From: Aspidiotus rigidus
Lineage: Eukaryota; Arthropoda; Insecta; Hemiptera; Diaspididae
Reading direction: 5' to 3'
Assembly (NCBI GenBank): GCA_035079385.1
Contig: JAVHKY010000056.1
Coordinates: 1,674,001-1,738,000 of the forward strand
Length of the DNA stretch: 64,000 bases
Below are positions 25,549-38,400 of the stretch, in pieces. Each line of letters begins with the position of its first letter. Position 1 is the stretch's first letter. Below the pieces are notes generated by a model, which saw only the letters and a list, made by a program, of their open reading frames with translations, did not search any database and was not told where the DNA came from. Made by a program: the position numbers and the translations under genes.

Positions 25549-28500
25549 ATGTGCGAATGCTCGAGTTCGATTAATTTTCCCAATGAAATTCTGGATATTA
25601 TATTTTCATATCTTGAATTAAAAGACCTAAAAAACTGCGCGTTGGTATGTCGAAGTTGGTACAAGCGTTTACTGTTCGAAAATGGTTATTTATGGTTAAT
25701 TCAGTGCCATAAAGTATTGCCTCCGGGAGTGTTATCTAGTGATATTCTAACTTCTGTCAAATCGTACAGGAGTAAAGTAAAAGCATTTGCTCACTCTTGG
25801 AACGGTCATGATTGTTCAAAACATATATTCCTGAAAAGCGACGGTTTTACTCTGCACAGAAATCCTATTGCCCAAAGTACGGACGCCATTCGTGGAAAAA
25901 TAGGTTTTCAGTACGGACGGCATGCCTGGGATATCAAATGGGAAAGTCCGCTCGGTACTGTTGCTGCAGTCGGCGTAGCAACCCGAGAAGCTTCCTTACA
26001 ATGCAACGGATACGTAACCCTTATCGGCTCCAATGCGTTTAGTTGGGGTTGGAATTTAGTTGAAAATAATCTAGTTCACAATGGAAATTTCTGTGGAATC
26101 TACCCATTGTTGGCTAATGCGCCGAAATATGAAGTAATATATCAATGATAAAACTTTCAATTATAATTATTTCCTACTCTTTAATCTTCCCTGTTGTTGT
26201 TTTATGTTTCAGGTCGGTGAGAAGATTCGAGTTATTCTTGATTGTGAAGCCGGAACCTTGGCATTCGAAAGAAATTACGAGTTCTTCGGAATAGCGTTTC
26301 GAGGTATCTTAGACTAAAGATTATTCTCATATCAAATTAACGGTCTTATTATCATCGAGTGTTCCATCTTTTCTACTAACGTACCTACCATTTAGTTGTG
26401 ATCGAATTTGATGGGAAAAAATATTTCTCATTTTAGTAAATGTGACGCGTTCTGAGAAACCCCGCCACTTGTCGGAAAATGAAAATGAAATATTTTTGAG
26501 CGCGCTGCCGTTTTCACTGCCACTAGACCGCGTTGTAGCAGTTGAACTGCGTTGAAATATCGTAAAAATTTCGTAAATACATACATTACCATTCGTAATT
26601 AGTTACCAAACGTATCTACAATGAGTCGAGTTCATCACATAATTAGGAAATTATAATTTAGTTTTCCGACAAGTGGCGGGGTTTCTCAGAACGCGTCACA
26701 AATACAAAGAAAAATTTATCGCTTTGAGCTTATTAACAAGACTGTCTATCTAGACGAACCATAAACTTCAAGAACTTCATACTTACAATAAAATATTCTA
26801 TCAAGGAGAGTGATATCAATAATGATAAAAATAAGCATGATCATCACTATTATAGTGCAAGAGTAACAGGAACCAAATCTGATGAATTAAACGGTATGGC
26901 GCGATGATAGACTATCGAATACTTGAAAAAGGGTCTTTCAATTGTACAAATCTACTTTATTAGTTGCTTTTTCAAGAGTACTTTCGGTTTCGGGTGTTAT
27001 CCCATCATCAGTTGTGTCGCAACTGGAGATTGTTATAGCCAATAAGATCACAGTGTTATACTATAAAACTCATGGTTAAAAGGCCTTGTTCTCCAGTTGC
27101 GACACAACTGATGATGGGATAACACCCGAGAGTACTCTTGAAAAAGCAACTAATAAAGTAGATTTGTACAATTGAAAAACCCTTTTTCAATATTAGTGCT
27201 CTACTTACACCTCACTCACTCATTATGAGTTCCGATAATATCGAATACTTATTTTGTGTTTTTATCGTTACGATCCTTATAAGGTTCGGGTATTGATTCT
27301 GATTATTCGTTTGAATGATGTAAATGTTAATTTTTACTTAAGTATAAAAAATGTTCAGAACTGGATTATATTTTTTCATTCAAGCGCTGTACAAAAATAA
27401 AGGTGTCCGTATTTTTCATCTAAAACCGAAACCTCAAATTGAAAGTTTTTGTTTTCGTATATGGGGTATATGAAAGCAATAGCCAATATTATTTCTTTTA
27501 TACATAAAAGTCATATTCCCGCAAAAAAATATTTTCTGTTATTTAATCTAGGTACTTTCTACATATATAAGTGGCATATATCTAATATATAAAGTAGAAT
27601 GTTTGTCTGTATGTATGTATGTCCATAACTTTCGAACGCCTTCATCTATCGACCTGGAATGTTTTTTGAAAGATTTCGTTTTATTTGGGTCAGGTTTTTG
27701 AATAAATTTAGACGTTCTGACTCCCTCGAGGTAGAGTAGGGGGCGAAAAAATTAGGAAAAAACAGGCATTATCGAGTACTGGAACTGCTTTTCGGCTTTA
27801 CCTTAGACGTACGCGCTCTGTTCCAACCCTTCAAACGCGTTGAGCGGCGCAGTTTTAAAAATTAAGTTATCGTGATAACTCGAGTTTTATTCATTTTTAT
27901 GAAAAATTGAAGAGAACAAAAATTGTTGCCCCTGTAATTTCCTTTCGAATGAGCCCGATCCCTGATTTTTAGAAGGAAATTTGAGAACTGTTGGTATTTT
28001 CACTGATGCGTATTCAATATCATTGTGTTCACACAGAGAGAGCATTTAAAACGGTTGCTCTGGATGAATCTATAGAGACTATTCAAGTTTTACCTATCGA
28101 ATTTTGGATTTTAAAAGGAGACGTTTATATAAAATAATTTCTTGAAAATTCGCTCTTCTTTTGTGATACGACTAGTTATAAATCGGGTAAATATTGTCGT
28201 GAGAGTTTGAAACTACCTAAGAAAAGGTATATGATTCGAGAAAAAATTGGGAAAATTACATCCGGTTTGTTATATAGGAGACGACTAAGTGCGTCTCATG
28301 CCTCTATACAGACTGATATAATGCTTCGGGGGTATGGCAGGCTTTTTACCTACTGTCCATCTATTTCCTTAATCATTGCGACTGGTAAAATATTTATGAA
28401 TTAGTCCATTTTTTTTGCTGCAATACAGCCCTTACCTGTCAAGTCAACTCTTACCGTTAAAATCGAAATATTTACAAAACACTGATATCTACTCAACACA

Positions 28501-29076
28501 TAGCTGGCGGTTGGCGGCGCCAACCGCTAGTTTACCATAATCCAAAAAAAAACTGAAGTTTTGGGCGACAACATTTTGAGGACGGCAAATTCTCCCGCCC
28601 CCACAAATAAAATAAAAAAAAAGAAATCTGAAAAAATCAAAGAGTGGCAAATTGAAGAATTGGAAGTTATCATCTGACATACATAATTATGAAAAGTTGA
28701 TTTTGAAAAAATTTGGAACTTGAAAAATTTCTTACTTCAATTCATTTAGTATATTTTGTTCAATACATAATTCTGATTTTACTAAGCAAAGTATGGATTG
28801 TAATGAGCTGTAACTGGATTAGTTTTTATTAGCTGCATTCAATCAAGCTCTGGAAAAATAATATTTTACATCAAATGAGTCTCGATAGAGTATTTTATAC
28901 TTCTCTTACCTATAAGTATATAAAGTATTGCTATTAAAAAATAGAATAAAAACTGATTGAAGTCTTCATCTTTTTCAGATCTTCCGCGAGACAGGAAACT
29001 GTATCCCTGCGTATCAGCTGTTTATGGAAATAGCGAGATTATAATGATATACACAGGTGAACCATTAGACGGCTAG
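25549..29076 (+). CDS. Fsn: Fsn / FBXO45-type F-box and SPRY domain protein, 3 exons, 257 aa
   Basis: Substrate receptor of the Highwire/PHR (MYCBP2) ubiquitin ligase, which in known animals limits synaptic growth. Exons 25549-26133, 26213-26303 and 28979-29076; phases agree. F-box near residues 8-50 ([32 protein letters not shown]). SPRY domain from about 90 to the end ([77 protein letters not shown]), with C-terminus [10 protein letters not shown]. Length matches the ~255-aa family. The start is the first ATG before the F-box. Intron 2 (2.7 kb) holds two inverted-repeat elements. The gene appears intact. F-box residues diverge more than SPRY residues, as is usual. Confidence 0.95.
26442..26699. 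mobile_element. MITE in Fsn intron 2 (258 bp)
   Basis: About 38-bp terminal inverted repeats: GTGACGCGTTCTGAGAAACC... and ...GGTTTCTCAGAACGCGTCAC. Flanked by AAAT at 26438-26441 and 26700-26703, consistent with a 4-bp target duplication. No coding capacity. Confidence 0.75.
26924..27190. mobile_element. Foldback element in Fsn intron 2
   Basis: The left arm (TTCAATTGTACAAATCTACT, TTAGTTGCTTTTTCAAGAGT, ATCCCATCATCAGTTGTGTC) is mirrored almost perfectly by the right arm (GACACAACTGATGATGGGAT, ACTCTTGAAAAAGCAACTAA, AGTAGATTTGTACAATTGAA). Arms are about 100 bp with a ~55-bp spacer. Confidence 0.75.
27191..28978. other. Remainder of Fsn intron 2
   Basis: AT-rich. The stretch starting near 27580 (AAAGTAGAATGTTTGTCTGT, then a TATG run) has the look of a dispersed arthropod repeat, but no second copy was found in the window. 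No gene seen. Confidence 0.35.
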
Positions 29077-29222
29077 ACTTCACCTAAATTTTTCTGGTTC
29101 ACCGCCCGAGAAGTCTGCCTTCTAATTTTGAATTTCAAAAGTCATTTTCGCAAGTACTGGTAATATTAGTTTTTTGAAGAGAAATTCATTAAGAAGTATC
29201 TTCTGAAAATTTCCGTCGACTC

Positions 29223-29228
29223 AATAAA
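29223..29228 (+). terminator. Putative poly(A) signal of Fsn
   Basis: AATAAA about 150 bases after the Fsn stop. A second AATAAA lies near 29410. Confidence 0.4.
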
Positions 29229-30797
29229 TTTAACTTCATTTTTGTTTTATATTGAGAAAAATTTTATTGTAGAGACAGATAATTTGTATGGTGGAAAAAA
29301 TGGAACGGTGATGTACCCAAACTTTGCAAATAAATTTTAAATTTTGCTTTTAAAGAAGGAAACAAAAGCAGATTATCATCTTTTTTCATTAATTATAGCA
29401 ATAATGTTCAATAAAATCAAATTGTATGGTAATTTTACCAACCCATATCTACCTATTAAACCAAAGCTTCACAAGATAATAGATATAGAGAAAATATACT
29501 AATATGTTATCTAGTCTCAAAGTGTACCTGTTTTTTAATATTTTGATACAACAAAAATATGTCTTTTGATTAGGTATTCATTAGTAAATTCAAAACAATT
29601 TTTTCGTGCAAGGAAAATTTCATCAAAATTATTATTATTTTTTTTTTTTTTCATCAAAATTATTTTATTTTTTTTTTTATTTTTTATTTTTTTTTTATTT
29701 TTATTTTTTTTTTATTTTTTAATTTTGATGGTATTCATTAGTCATTACAAATGTAGCAAGAGTGTGATTTGAAATGAAATGTACTTTTATCCTATAAATA
29801 CAATATAAAAAATTTCTTTCATATTCACGAGTAGGCCTAAAATCTTTTTGTAAGAGATAAAACTTTTTCATCATCAGAATTGAACGATTTTGCGCGGAAA
29901 AAAAGAAAGAAAAAAAAACACCTCTTTTGCTTAAGACGATGCAATACCAATGCTTGAAATATTCAAAACTACAATATTATTTTGACAAGACTAAACGACA
30001 ACTGTATCCGAAATTCAGTGAGACTTTCAAGTCTATCTCTGACGCAGACCTGTTCACACTGAGAACAAGCAAACGTATTTTGAAAATAAAAGTCCGCGCG
30101 GTGTTACGGACAACTGTAAAAATAAAAAATCTACATTATCATAATTGGATCAAAAAGAAAAAGACGCAAATTGGTCCAAAAGGTAACTGCATTATCAAAT
30201 AATTCACTAAAAATTATTTCTATAACCCGTCCATATTTCTGTCATCTTTTATTGTCTTGCAATTTTTTCAAAGTGGAAGAAAAATTCATCATAGTTGACA
30301 AAAAGGTGTATCCATAGCTGATGACAGGTCTCTAAGAATAGTAGCAAACCCGAAAAGAAATGGTACAGCGAGTTCACGTTCTTATCGCTGCTGCATCACT
30401 TCTTTTTGTACTCGAACCGCAAAACAGAACCACTTTTTTGTTTACATTGACTGTAGTACGTCTAGCACCTCAGTAAATATACAGACAAATTAATGTAAAT
30501 TCGCTTGAAATTTCACCACGAACCAGCCCCTTAAAGAAGTCGAATACACCGCCGAATTCATTTTTGATAATATTTTCTTGTCTTGTTATCTCTTAATAGG
30601 AGATAGAGTAATTTGGAACAGAATATAATGAGGTCAATTTGCCGAGAAAGAAAAATGATGAATACCATTTACCTTCTCCTTTAGTCACAGACGGTGCACA
30701 AACTCTTGCACTACACGTAATTGTATATCATTTGAAAATCCTATGTAGTTATTTCTCTAAACCTGCTCTCAACTTGTATTCTCGCGTCGGGACTATT
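29229..30797. other. Intergenic stretch, no recognised gene
   Basis: Contains a T-rich low-complexity run at about 29630-29725. Reading frames at 29.93-30.20 and 30.64-30.86 kb have no recognisable domain or splice context. Confidence 0.4.
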
Positions 30798-31534
30798 GGA
30801 AAAAACGACGGCTTCCTTAACGAAGTTAAACGAGGAACGCAGGGAACCTGTTTTATGAGTTGAATGGGATTTGGTATTGAAAATTCAAGGAAGCCTAGAC
30901 CTAGATAAAGATAGTATAAAGAAGGCCTGGACCTACTATAAGCCTATCAGAATATAGTTTGAGAATCTAAATTTTTCTCGCTCGAGAGACGAAATTTTTC
31001 CAAGTCCCCCTTCTATCATATATAGCTCGAGAGTCGAAATTTTAACAGGGAACCTGTTTTATGGGGGGCTATTTGAGAAATCTGGCGTGCGCCGTTCGCC
31101 GTGCGCCGTCCAGCGAAAAACTTAGAAAAATTTCGACCCTCGAGCCATATATGATAGGAGAGGGACTTGGAAAAATTTCGACTCTCGAGCCATATATGAT
31201 AGGAGGGGGACTTGGAAAAATTTCGTCTCTCGAGCGAGAAAACTTTAGACTCTCAAACTACTCGTATATTGATAGGCTTATAGTAGGTCTAGGCCTTCTT
31301 TATACTATCTTTATCTAGGTCTAGGCTTCCTTGAATTTTCAATACCAAATCCCATTCGACTCATAAAACAGGTTCCCTGCGTTCCTCGTTTAACTTCGTT
31401 AAGGAAGCCGTCGTTTTTTCTAAGTCCCTCTCCTATCATATATGGCTCGAGGGTCGAAATTTTTCTAAGTTTTTCGCTGGACGGCGTACGCCAGATGTCT
31501 CAAATAGCCCCCCATAAAACAGGTTCCCTGTTAA
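30798..31534. repeat. Nested palindrome, main copy of the 'CTCGAGAGTCGAAATTTTTCC' family
   Basis: Outer arms: AAAACGACGGCTTCCTTAAC... (from 30803) against the complement near 31394-31415. Inner element: TTAACAGGGAACCTGTTTTA (31042) against TAAAACAGGTTCCCTGTTAA ending at 31534. Between them a ~45-bp unit (CTTGGAAAAATTTCGACTCT, then CGAGCCATATATGATAGGAG) occurs in tandem at about 31119, 31168 and 31212. Partial copies occur at 1.7-2.0, 41.0-41.4, 58.26-58.34 and 60.36-60.66 kb. No ORF of interest. Confidence 0.7.
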
Positions 31535-31599
31535 TACAGATCCTCATCGGGACGCCTATCAGACCGCCCCTCTCACTGGATCTCCATTGGAATAAATGT

Positions 31600-32740
31600 T
31601 AATCTTCTCATTCCCTCCTCATTCATGGGATTCTAAGGCCTCGCTACACGTATTTGGAAAGGATTCCATAAACTTAACAATGAATTTCTTACACTCATCA
31701 ATGGCCTGTATCCTTCCATCGAATTTACTATTGAGATTAGTGGGGCGATGCTCAACTTCCTCGATCCCACGATCCTTATTGAGCACAATAAGTACACCTT
31801 TAGCATCTGTCACAAACCAACTACCACCGATTTCCCTATTTATGGTTCAGCTTTCTGCCCATTGTCTCATAAATTGGCCTCTTACCACTACTTCATCTAC
31901 AGGCTGGCTTCGCTCCCCCTCACCTGTGCAGCTTTCGACAATGAAATCGTAATCATTAAAAATCAGGCCAAAGAGAACAAGATCAATATCGACCTCGACG
32001 CCTTGATTAGGAAGAAAGTGACAAAGGTTGTCCTTGAAAGGATCACTACTTGCTATCCCTTGCTCAATGTGAAGCAAGGAAGAAAAATGAAAAAACTTAC
32101 CCACGCCTCCATTACCTACCCTCCCTCACATCTCATCACAATGAAAGGCTGAAACTGTCAATGCAAAGCTAGTCTACCCTCACCTAGGTTACTATCTAAC
32201 AGTAAAGACACTATCCCCTTTATCTAAGTGTGGCATTTACCTTCTTAAGTGCTGCGATTACCCCGAGATCTATGTAGATGAGTGAGAAAGGGCCTTCAGA
32301 ACACGCATCCAGGACAACGTCAAAGTTTTCGAGAGAAACACTCAGGGCCGGATTTAGGGGGGTCCCAGAGGGTCCAGGGACCCGAGCCTCCACATTTAGG
32401 GGGGCCTCCACATTTTTCCTCTCAGTTCAAAATTTCTTTGAATACACATAACTTATGGGACCTTGCACAAATAAAATTATCTACTTCTTTTTTCCAACTA
32501 CTTTCTTTCCAATTTTAAAGTGGGCAAAAATTGAAAAGAGAGGAGGCGGGGTCAAAATTTTAAAATGTTGAGGGGGGCCTCCACATAAATTGGGACCCCT
32601 GACTTTTTATCCGGCCCTGGCAAACACTCCTGCGAAATCGGCGTTCACAAAACACCTATTGATGAGGTTCATTTAAGAGACTGCTCCATTTCGAACGAAG
32701 CTATCGGAGAAGAATGGCCTTAGAGAATATCAAAATTGCC
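31600..32740 (+). pseudogene. Penelope-like element fragment (RT end plus GIY-YIG), interrupted
   Basis: One frame reads MLNFLDPTILIEHNKYTFSI then CHKPTTTDFPIYGSAFCPLS then HKLASYHYFIYRL, the post-RT thumb region of Penelope-like retroelements. Downstream, KCGIYLLKCCDYPEIYV then RAFRTRIQDNVKVF is the GIY-YIG endonuclease, with YVD in place of YVG and a stop in the core. Reading resumes after a MITE (32343-32619) as KHSCEIGVHKTPIDEVHL. The 5' end is cut by the foldback at 31534. Frameshifts and stops make it dead. It belongs to a different subfamily from the 46-54 kb copies. Confidence 0.7.
32343..32619. mobile_element. hAT-like MITE inside the Penelope-like fragment (277 bp)
   Basis: TIRs CAGGGCCGGAT and ATCCGGCCCTG. 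Flanks GAAACACT (left) and GCAAACACT (right) look like an 8-bp target duplication with a one-base change. Alternatively AAACACTC is repeated exactly at 32336-32343 and 32622-32629. The Penelope reading frame continues on both sides, confirming secondary insertion. Confidence 0.75.
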
Positions 32741-35474
32741 AAATATGAAAACCCCATCACGATTTTATTGTTGTTTTAATCGGTACATTCATTCTAATAA
32801 GTTGATAAATCTTAGTTACCTCTCCCTTCTCCGCTGAAACCGAGCTTCAACTAAATATAAGTTTGTCCATTCTCAACGATGTAATCTTCTAAAGCTTTTC
32901 AGGTACTGTTTCTGTATGCCGAGTACTTCCTCTCTGATTCAGTCGCATTATTTATTCTGATGATGTCAGTTAATTGTTGAAGCGCTCAATGAATTCTAAA
33001 TATTTTGATCACTGGGTTCGTTTCAATTCAATTTGGTTTGGTCTTCGTTGTAATCTCTTTTAATTCATACGGGAAATTTGCAGTCTATGAGCTACCTACG
33101 TATATTGTTTATAATCATTTAAGGGTGTGCTTCACTGCTTCGCTTGTGAAAACGAACATTAAAAATATTTACCGGAAAAAGTTTCTCACTGCTTGAGTTT
33201 TCAATGGTTTTTTTTTTTTAATTTTCGATCTATACTTATTTTTCAGAAAGATTCGATTAGAAGCGGTATTAAAAACAGAAAAAAAATTGTCTACCATACG
33301 CTTTTTATTTCCCCTCGAAATCACGTGAAATTCATCTATTTTTTGACGTTCTAAAATTTTTTTGGAACAAAATTCGGATTTTTGTTGCCATACCACCTTC
33401 TATTATGAACCTTTTTGTACATTTCCGAAGACCGAAAAAAATCTCGAAGAATGGAGATTTGAGAAATTTTTTTGCGAAATTATTCTTTGGAATTCGTTGT
33501 AAGGAGTACCCAGGCACGCCTGACAAGCTACGCGTAGTGACCGCTGTAATACCGAACCTTGCAGGGAATTGGGGGATGTATACGGATATATAATGCAACG
33601 TATTGTACACCGTTTCGGTATTTCTCAACAGGCGAAGCACCCCCTTAAAGTGTATAGAGATTTTTTTCACTGCACTGCGTTAAATTGAAGCGATGGATGG
33701 AAGAAGGGCCTTAGGGCCCCTAAGGCCCTTTTAGAAGAAAATGATTTAATCGAAAAAAATTGATTCTACTGTCTACAATGGTTTTAACTCAGACGAATGT
33801 ATTCTTGTTACTATTAGCGCCAATCTGACGTGGACTGTACGACTACGTCTGCCGATTCTTCGGATTTAGCAAAGTAAGTGTCAAGTTCATAGATTTTCAG
33901 CCAAAGCCAGGATCAGGCGGATTTTTTTTTTTTTATCTATTTTATTTTATAGTCTACTCAATACTTCATCATTCATTTAAAATATTCTTGTATCTTAATT
34001 TATATCTTCTCCGCGCGTCGTATGACACATAACCACATACTTACATATCTTAATTATAGGTGGTCTTTATCTATTGTGAAATACAAATAATATACCTATC
34101 CGTATTATTATACCCACAAAAGTGCTGAAAGAACAAAAAAATGACTTTCGAGTGCGATGTTTGCGAAATGAGGCGAAGCTGAATGAAGAAAAATTGTATG
34201 AGTTTATTTTTTACTCGTTCGCACGAGTTGTGCAATATTTTCCACAACAAATGCGTGAAAAGTACTGCAAAAGCTCTTTCATCATAGTGTCGTAAGAAAT
34301 TTATTTGAGTTTCTCCACTTCTTCTCGGTCGTACAGATATCAGGTTCAACTTATACTGGTTATAAATTGTACCCTCACGTAACATCATGCACATGTTGAT
34401 GCACATAACTTCACTTAAAGTTCATTTTCAAGAACTAATAGAAGCGAGCTTCCGTCTAGTATAATAACGCTAGACGGCCATTTTTTGTTTGCCCAAGATA
34501 TCAATTGAAAGTGACTAGAGGCGTGGTCATCTCCAGCCAACAAGATTTCGCGCTCAGACTATTTGATGCGCACGCGGCTATAAACCGCCGCTGTGGTGAC
34601 TTGAAGCCGTGCTTGAAGCTCACTGAACTGAACTAGGGCAAGTAGACTGAATTGATGGAATTCGCGTGAAAGATCAGCGTCTCGTCGTCGTTTTTTCGTA
34701 GATATTTATTTCGTCGTGTATTCATCATCACTGTTTGTCGGCGTTCGTGTGTTGCTATTATGAATACCTAATTTTCACCGAGTATACATCATACATTTTT
34801 TTTTTTTTTTCTTTTAAATTAATCACCTTCTTAAATTCTTTTTTTTTTTCTTCCGATATACCGGTAATTTGATTTCATTGCGCGATCGCGAATATTACTT
34901 ATCTACGTACAATTTTATTCAGTTGTTGTGGTGCATACCGGTTTGCCGATTCCGCATCTAGATATACAGAGCAGGAAACTGTATCAAGGTGCGCGGTACC
35001 TAGTCACATTATAGGCCGACGATATCGTGTATTTATGTGCGAGAGTACCTAATATTTTAAATCGCGATGATAAATTCGCGATGACGCGACATCTCATTAT
35101 AGCCTATGTCGATTAGGAAGAAAAAAAGATTGCGGAGAAAAGCTGTACGTCATATCATTGTATAAGTCGCCCGAATATATTTCTCAAACGGTGGAACTAA
35201 GTTCATTGTACGATGACTGCGTCGGCTCCATTGCGATTCCTTAATTTTTTATTCATCGACTTTTGTCGATAATTAGCGAGATGTTTCGACGCGCGCTAGA
35301 ACTACATCAAACAGAAAAAACGAGGCTCATCGATAATATTATACATACTCTTGATCAATCTGAAAATGCAAGTTTGGCGTTCTTCATTTCACCATGTTTA
35401 GAATCGACTTCGTCAAATATACTTGAAACATTTCATCGACAATATTTTACGATTTTTTAGCCCATCATCATCAG
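32741..35474. other. Spacer upstream of the forkhead gene, probably with its promoter and 5'UTR
   Basis: No gene recognised to about 34.4 kb. A 13-bp perfect hairpin (AAGGGCCTTAGGG/CCCTAAGGCCCTT) lies at 33704-33730. From about 34.5 to 35.47 kb base composition is richer in CG dinucleotides (CGTCGTCG runs, GCGATCGCGA), as expected for a promoter/5'UTR. An in-frame stop lies about 45 bases before the forkhead gene's ATG. Confidence 0.35.
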
Positions 35475-38400
35475 ATGATTCAGATGCACTCAATTATCGC
35501 CGGTACTTTTCAACACTCCGACGAGAATAGTTCGACTTACGGTGATACCACGCCCGTCGGCAGTGATCGAACTTTGGGAATTATTTCGCATTTACACGAA
35601 CAACCCGTAAGTAGGTCCTTCCTTCTATGAGTATAGGTACCGAGATTTATAATACGCCTGTAGGTGTACGCGGTGTATCATATCGTGGATTGCTATATTA
35701 TCCTTTAATAATAGCCTAGTCTATGTAAGTTAGCTCTTCTATACGGCTACGTATAAGTAAAGTCAAATTTTGGTGTTAGATTGAGAATTTACGATGCGAC
35801 GCCGATGAATCCAGTTCGTTAAAATCGAGCGATAAAGATCTAATCTAATTAATGATACCTGATGTATCTGTACTCGGCGTTCATTCTCCAAACGTCTTAA
35901 CCAAACGTCCTAGGAAGACCCTATAGATGCCTACGTCAGCAACTTTGATAAAACCCGCTGCATCATCTCGATTTTGCTCAAAAAAATTTGTGAACCGTGA
36001 CTGAAAATCAAAAACCCCCCACCATTTCGCTCGTCAGATACAAACTTTACGTAGACAGCCTACTCTAGGCTATTGAATTTGTTCAGTATAATGTCAGCAA
36101 TGGCATTGCATTGGTCCAGTGTCCAAAGTTTACCTACCTACCTATGTGAGAAACTTTATAAGATAGAAATGTACAAGTGATAAGAAGAGGACCGTCGCCA
36201 CGTTGACAAAGTTCTTGGAAGAGCAGATTCAGGAGGTTTCAGGAGTGCCGTGAGAAAAATTTTTAAATATTAAACATTGAATCGCTGTTAATTAGAAAGA
36301 TTATATCGATGGAAACGGAACACTAAGTGAGTTCTTCATTTTTTATATAGTTATAATTCTTGTATTTGATATTTCATGATAAAAATTCTCTTAGAATCTT
36401 GTTAGATTGCTCCTCCCGCAATTTCATTAACATGCGCGTACCTATCTTGTGTAATTCCTTAGTTTATGTTGCATTTTTCACCATTGCGTCAAGTTTTTAA
36501 ATACTTTTGCCTAGTCTAGCAACATCAATTTTTGACTGGAATTGTCATTTTCCCATAGAAAGTGCTTTGTCCAAAATCCTATAGGTACTTGTCTTATCAC
36601 AAACGATGGAATGACTTCTGGCCTATATTAAAACCACATAAATACGAATACCCGTCAACGTGGAAATGTAGGTTGGGTCTTTTCAAAACCTGTACACTAA
36701 AATATCATCATAAAATTAAACGAGGTGGTGAAGCATAGGCCTACACGTTCGTTTTATTTCATGTTTGTATAGAACGTGCCCAAATAAAAATACTATTTCA
36801 CAGAAAAAATACTTGTAATTTTCCATGACGAATTATTAGATCAATTATTCAGAAAGCAAGTATGTTTTCAGGAGGAGCGCATTTCCGAGTAGGTATAGGA
36901 AAATGAGGCACATGCCTACGCAATAAAAATAAACGTTAGTGGCTCGATGATAATAGGTAGGTACTAACTACTACCTACCATACAGTGTCTCTTTTATTTT
37001 CTCACCCTGTTTTTTGCTCACACTCCCGCTTCTTGCGAACTCTTTATGATTCGATGAGAGAACCGTCTGAATCCAGGAAAATAGGTAGGGATATAAATGC
37101 TCTGATCCACCTAAAGGTAATATCAAACGTGTCAAATATTCTTACTCGTGGAACTCCAACAGGGTATTTGTTACAAAGTTGATATGATGTAAATACGATG
37201 CATTCAGAAATCTACAGGCTACGCGAAAATTTAGAGGCGCAATGCGATAAATAGGCTGCTCCGTAAGTATCTCAAATCCAAGCGATAGGCCTAGCTAGTT
37301 TGAAGAGCGTCTGAAAGTAGACCTCTCCTTTATTTCATAAAATTTTTGTTGGCCTGCAGTTGGCTTCGTACATCTCACATGAAGCATACAATTTGTATTA
37401 ATTTCTTCAAATGATTTAACAGTGCCTCCATTTAGGGGAAAATCAGAGTTCTATAGTTGTTCTCATCTAAAAAGTTGTTAATTTTATATTCGGTGTTCTT
37501 CAACGTCGCGTGACGCGTTGCCCTTTTGAACAGAATACCATCTTCTTTTGTAATACTTTCTCTTTATGTACGTAAAAAGGTAAATTTACCTTTGATCATA
37601 TCTACGAGCTTTTATACGAGCTTTTATACGAAGAGTGGCTGTATGACCGCATCTAATGTTTATTTTTACAAAATGAAACCGCAAAGTTAGAGAATTTTAG
37701 AAAACCTAATTATGTAGCCTAAAGTTCGAAAAACGTAATTATTTTCAGGCTATCAGCGAAGTTTTTCCAAGTCCCACTAGGTATAAAGGTATTCACATAT
37801 GCTTTATAGTGTAGATGAAGTTACAATTTTTTAGAAACCTTCAACTTATTGGGGACTTCCTTTCGAATTTCTACGTTCATCTTTAAAAATTTCTGAAGTG
37901 TCTAAGCTCTCATCAAACCGTAATTTGCCGGATAGACAGCAGCAGGAGTCAGACTGTCCCTAAACTAGATCGAAGCTGCTGCTCTGACAAAAAGATGAAG
38001 TAACCTTTACAGATTTTTCTAAATATTTTTAAAGTAGCTGGAAAAACAAAATTATTCGATTCCAAACTAGGTCACATCACTCTCTCCTTCGTCTTAAAAA
38101 TTTCGATGAGCATTATATCAATAGTACCGGTACCTAACAGAAAACTGAACCAAAACAATAGTATATCCTATTACTAGATATAGGTGATACCAGGACTGCG
38201 ACTGTACGCATTGTCAGTTCGCTAGTGTATAAATTGTATGTGTATGTTCTTGTACAACTCTATTAAGATTAAATACTCGTACAAGCTTTGATAAAATATT
38301 TTGTACACAGAAAGCTAAGTATCGACACGATTCGGACCGTGCGAGCTCCCGAGAATGGTACGAATACTCCCTTTTCTTGACAAATTATTTGTTATTCGCT

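Noticed and set aside
27580..27990. Candidate SINE or Helitron end (AGAATGTTTGTCTGTATG...)
   Set aside because: No Pol III boxes, hairpin-CTRR end or second copy could be shown within the window.
33332..33670. Minus-strand frame of 112 codons
   Set aside because: No domain, low-complexity codon use and an overlapping frame on the other strand.
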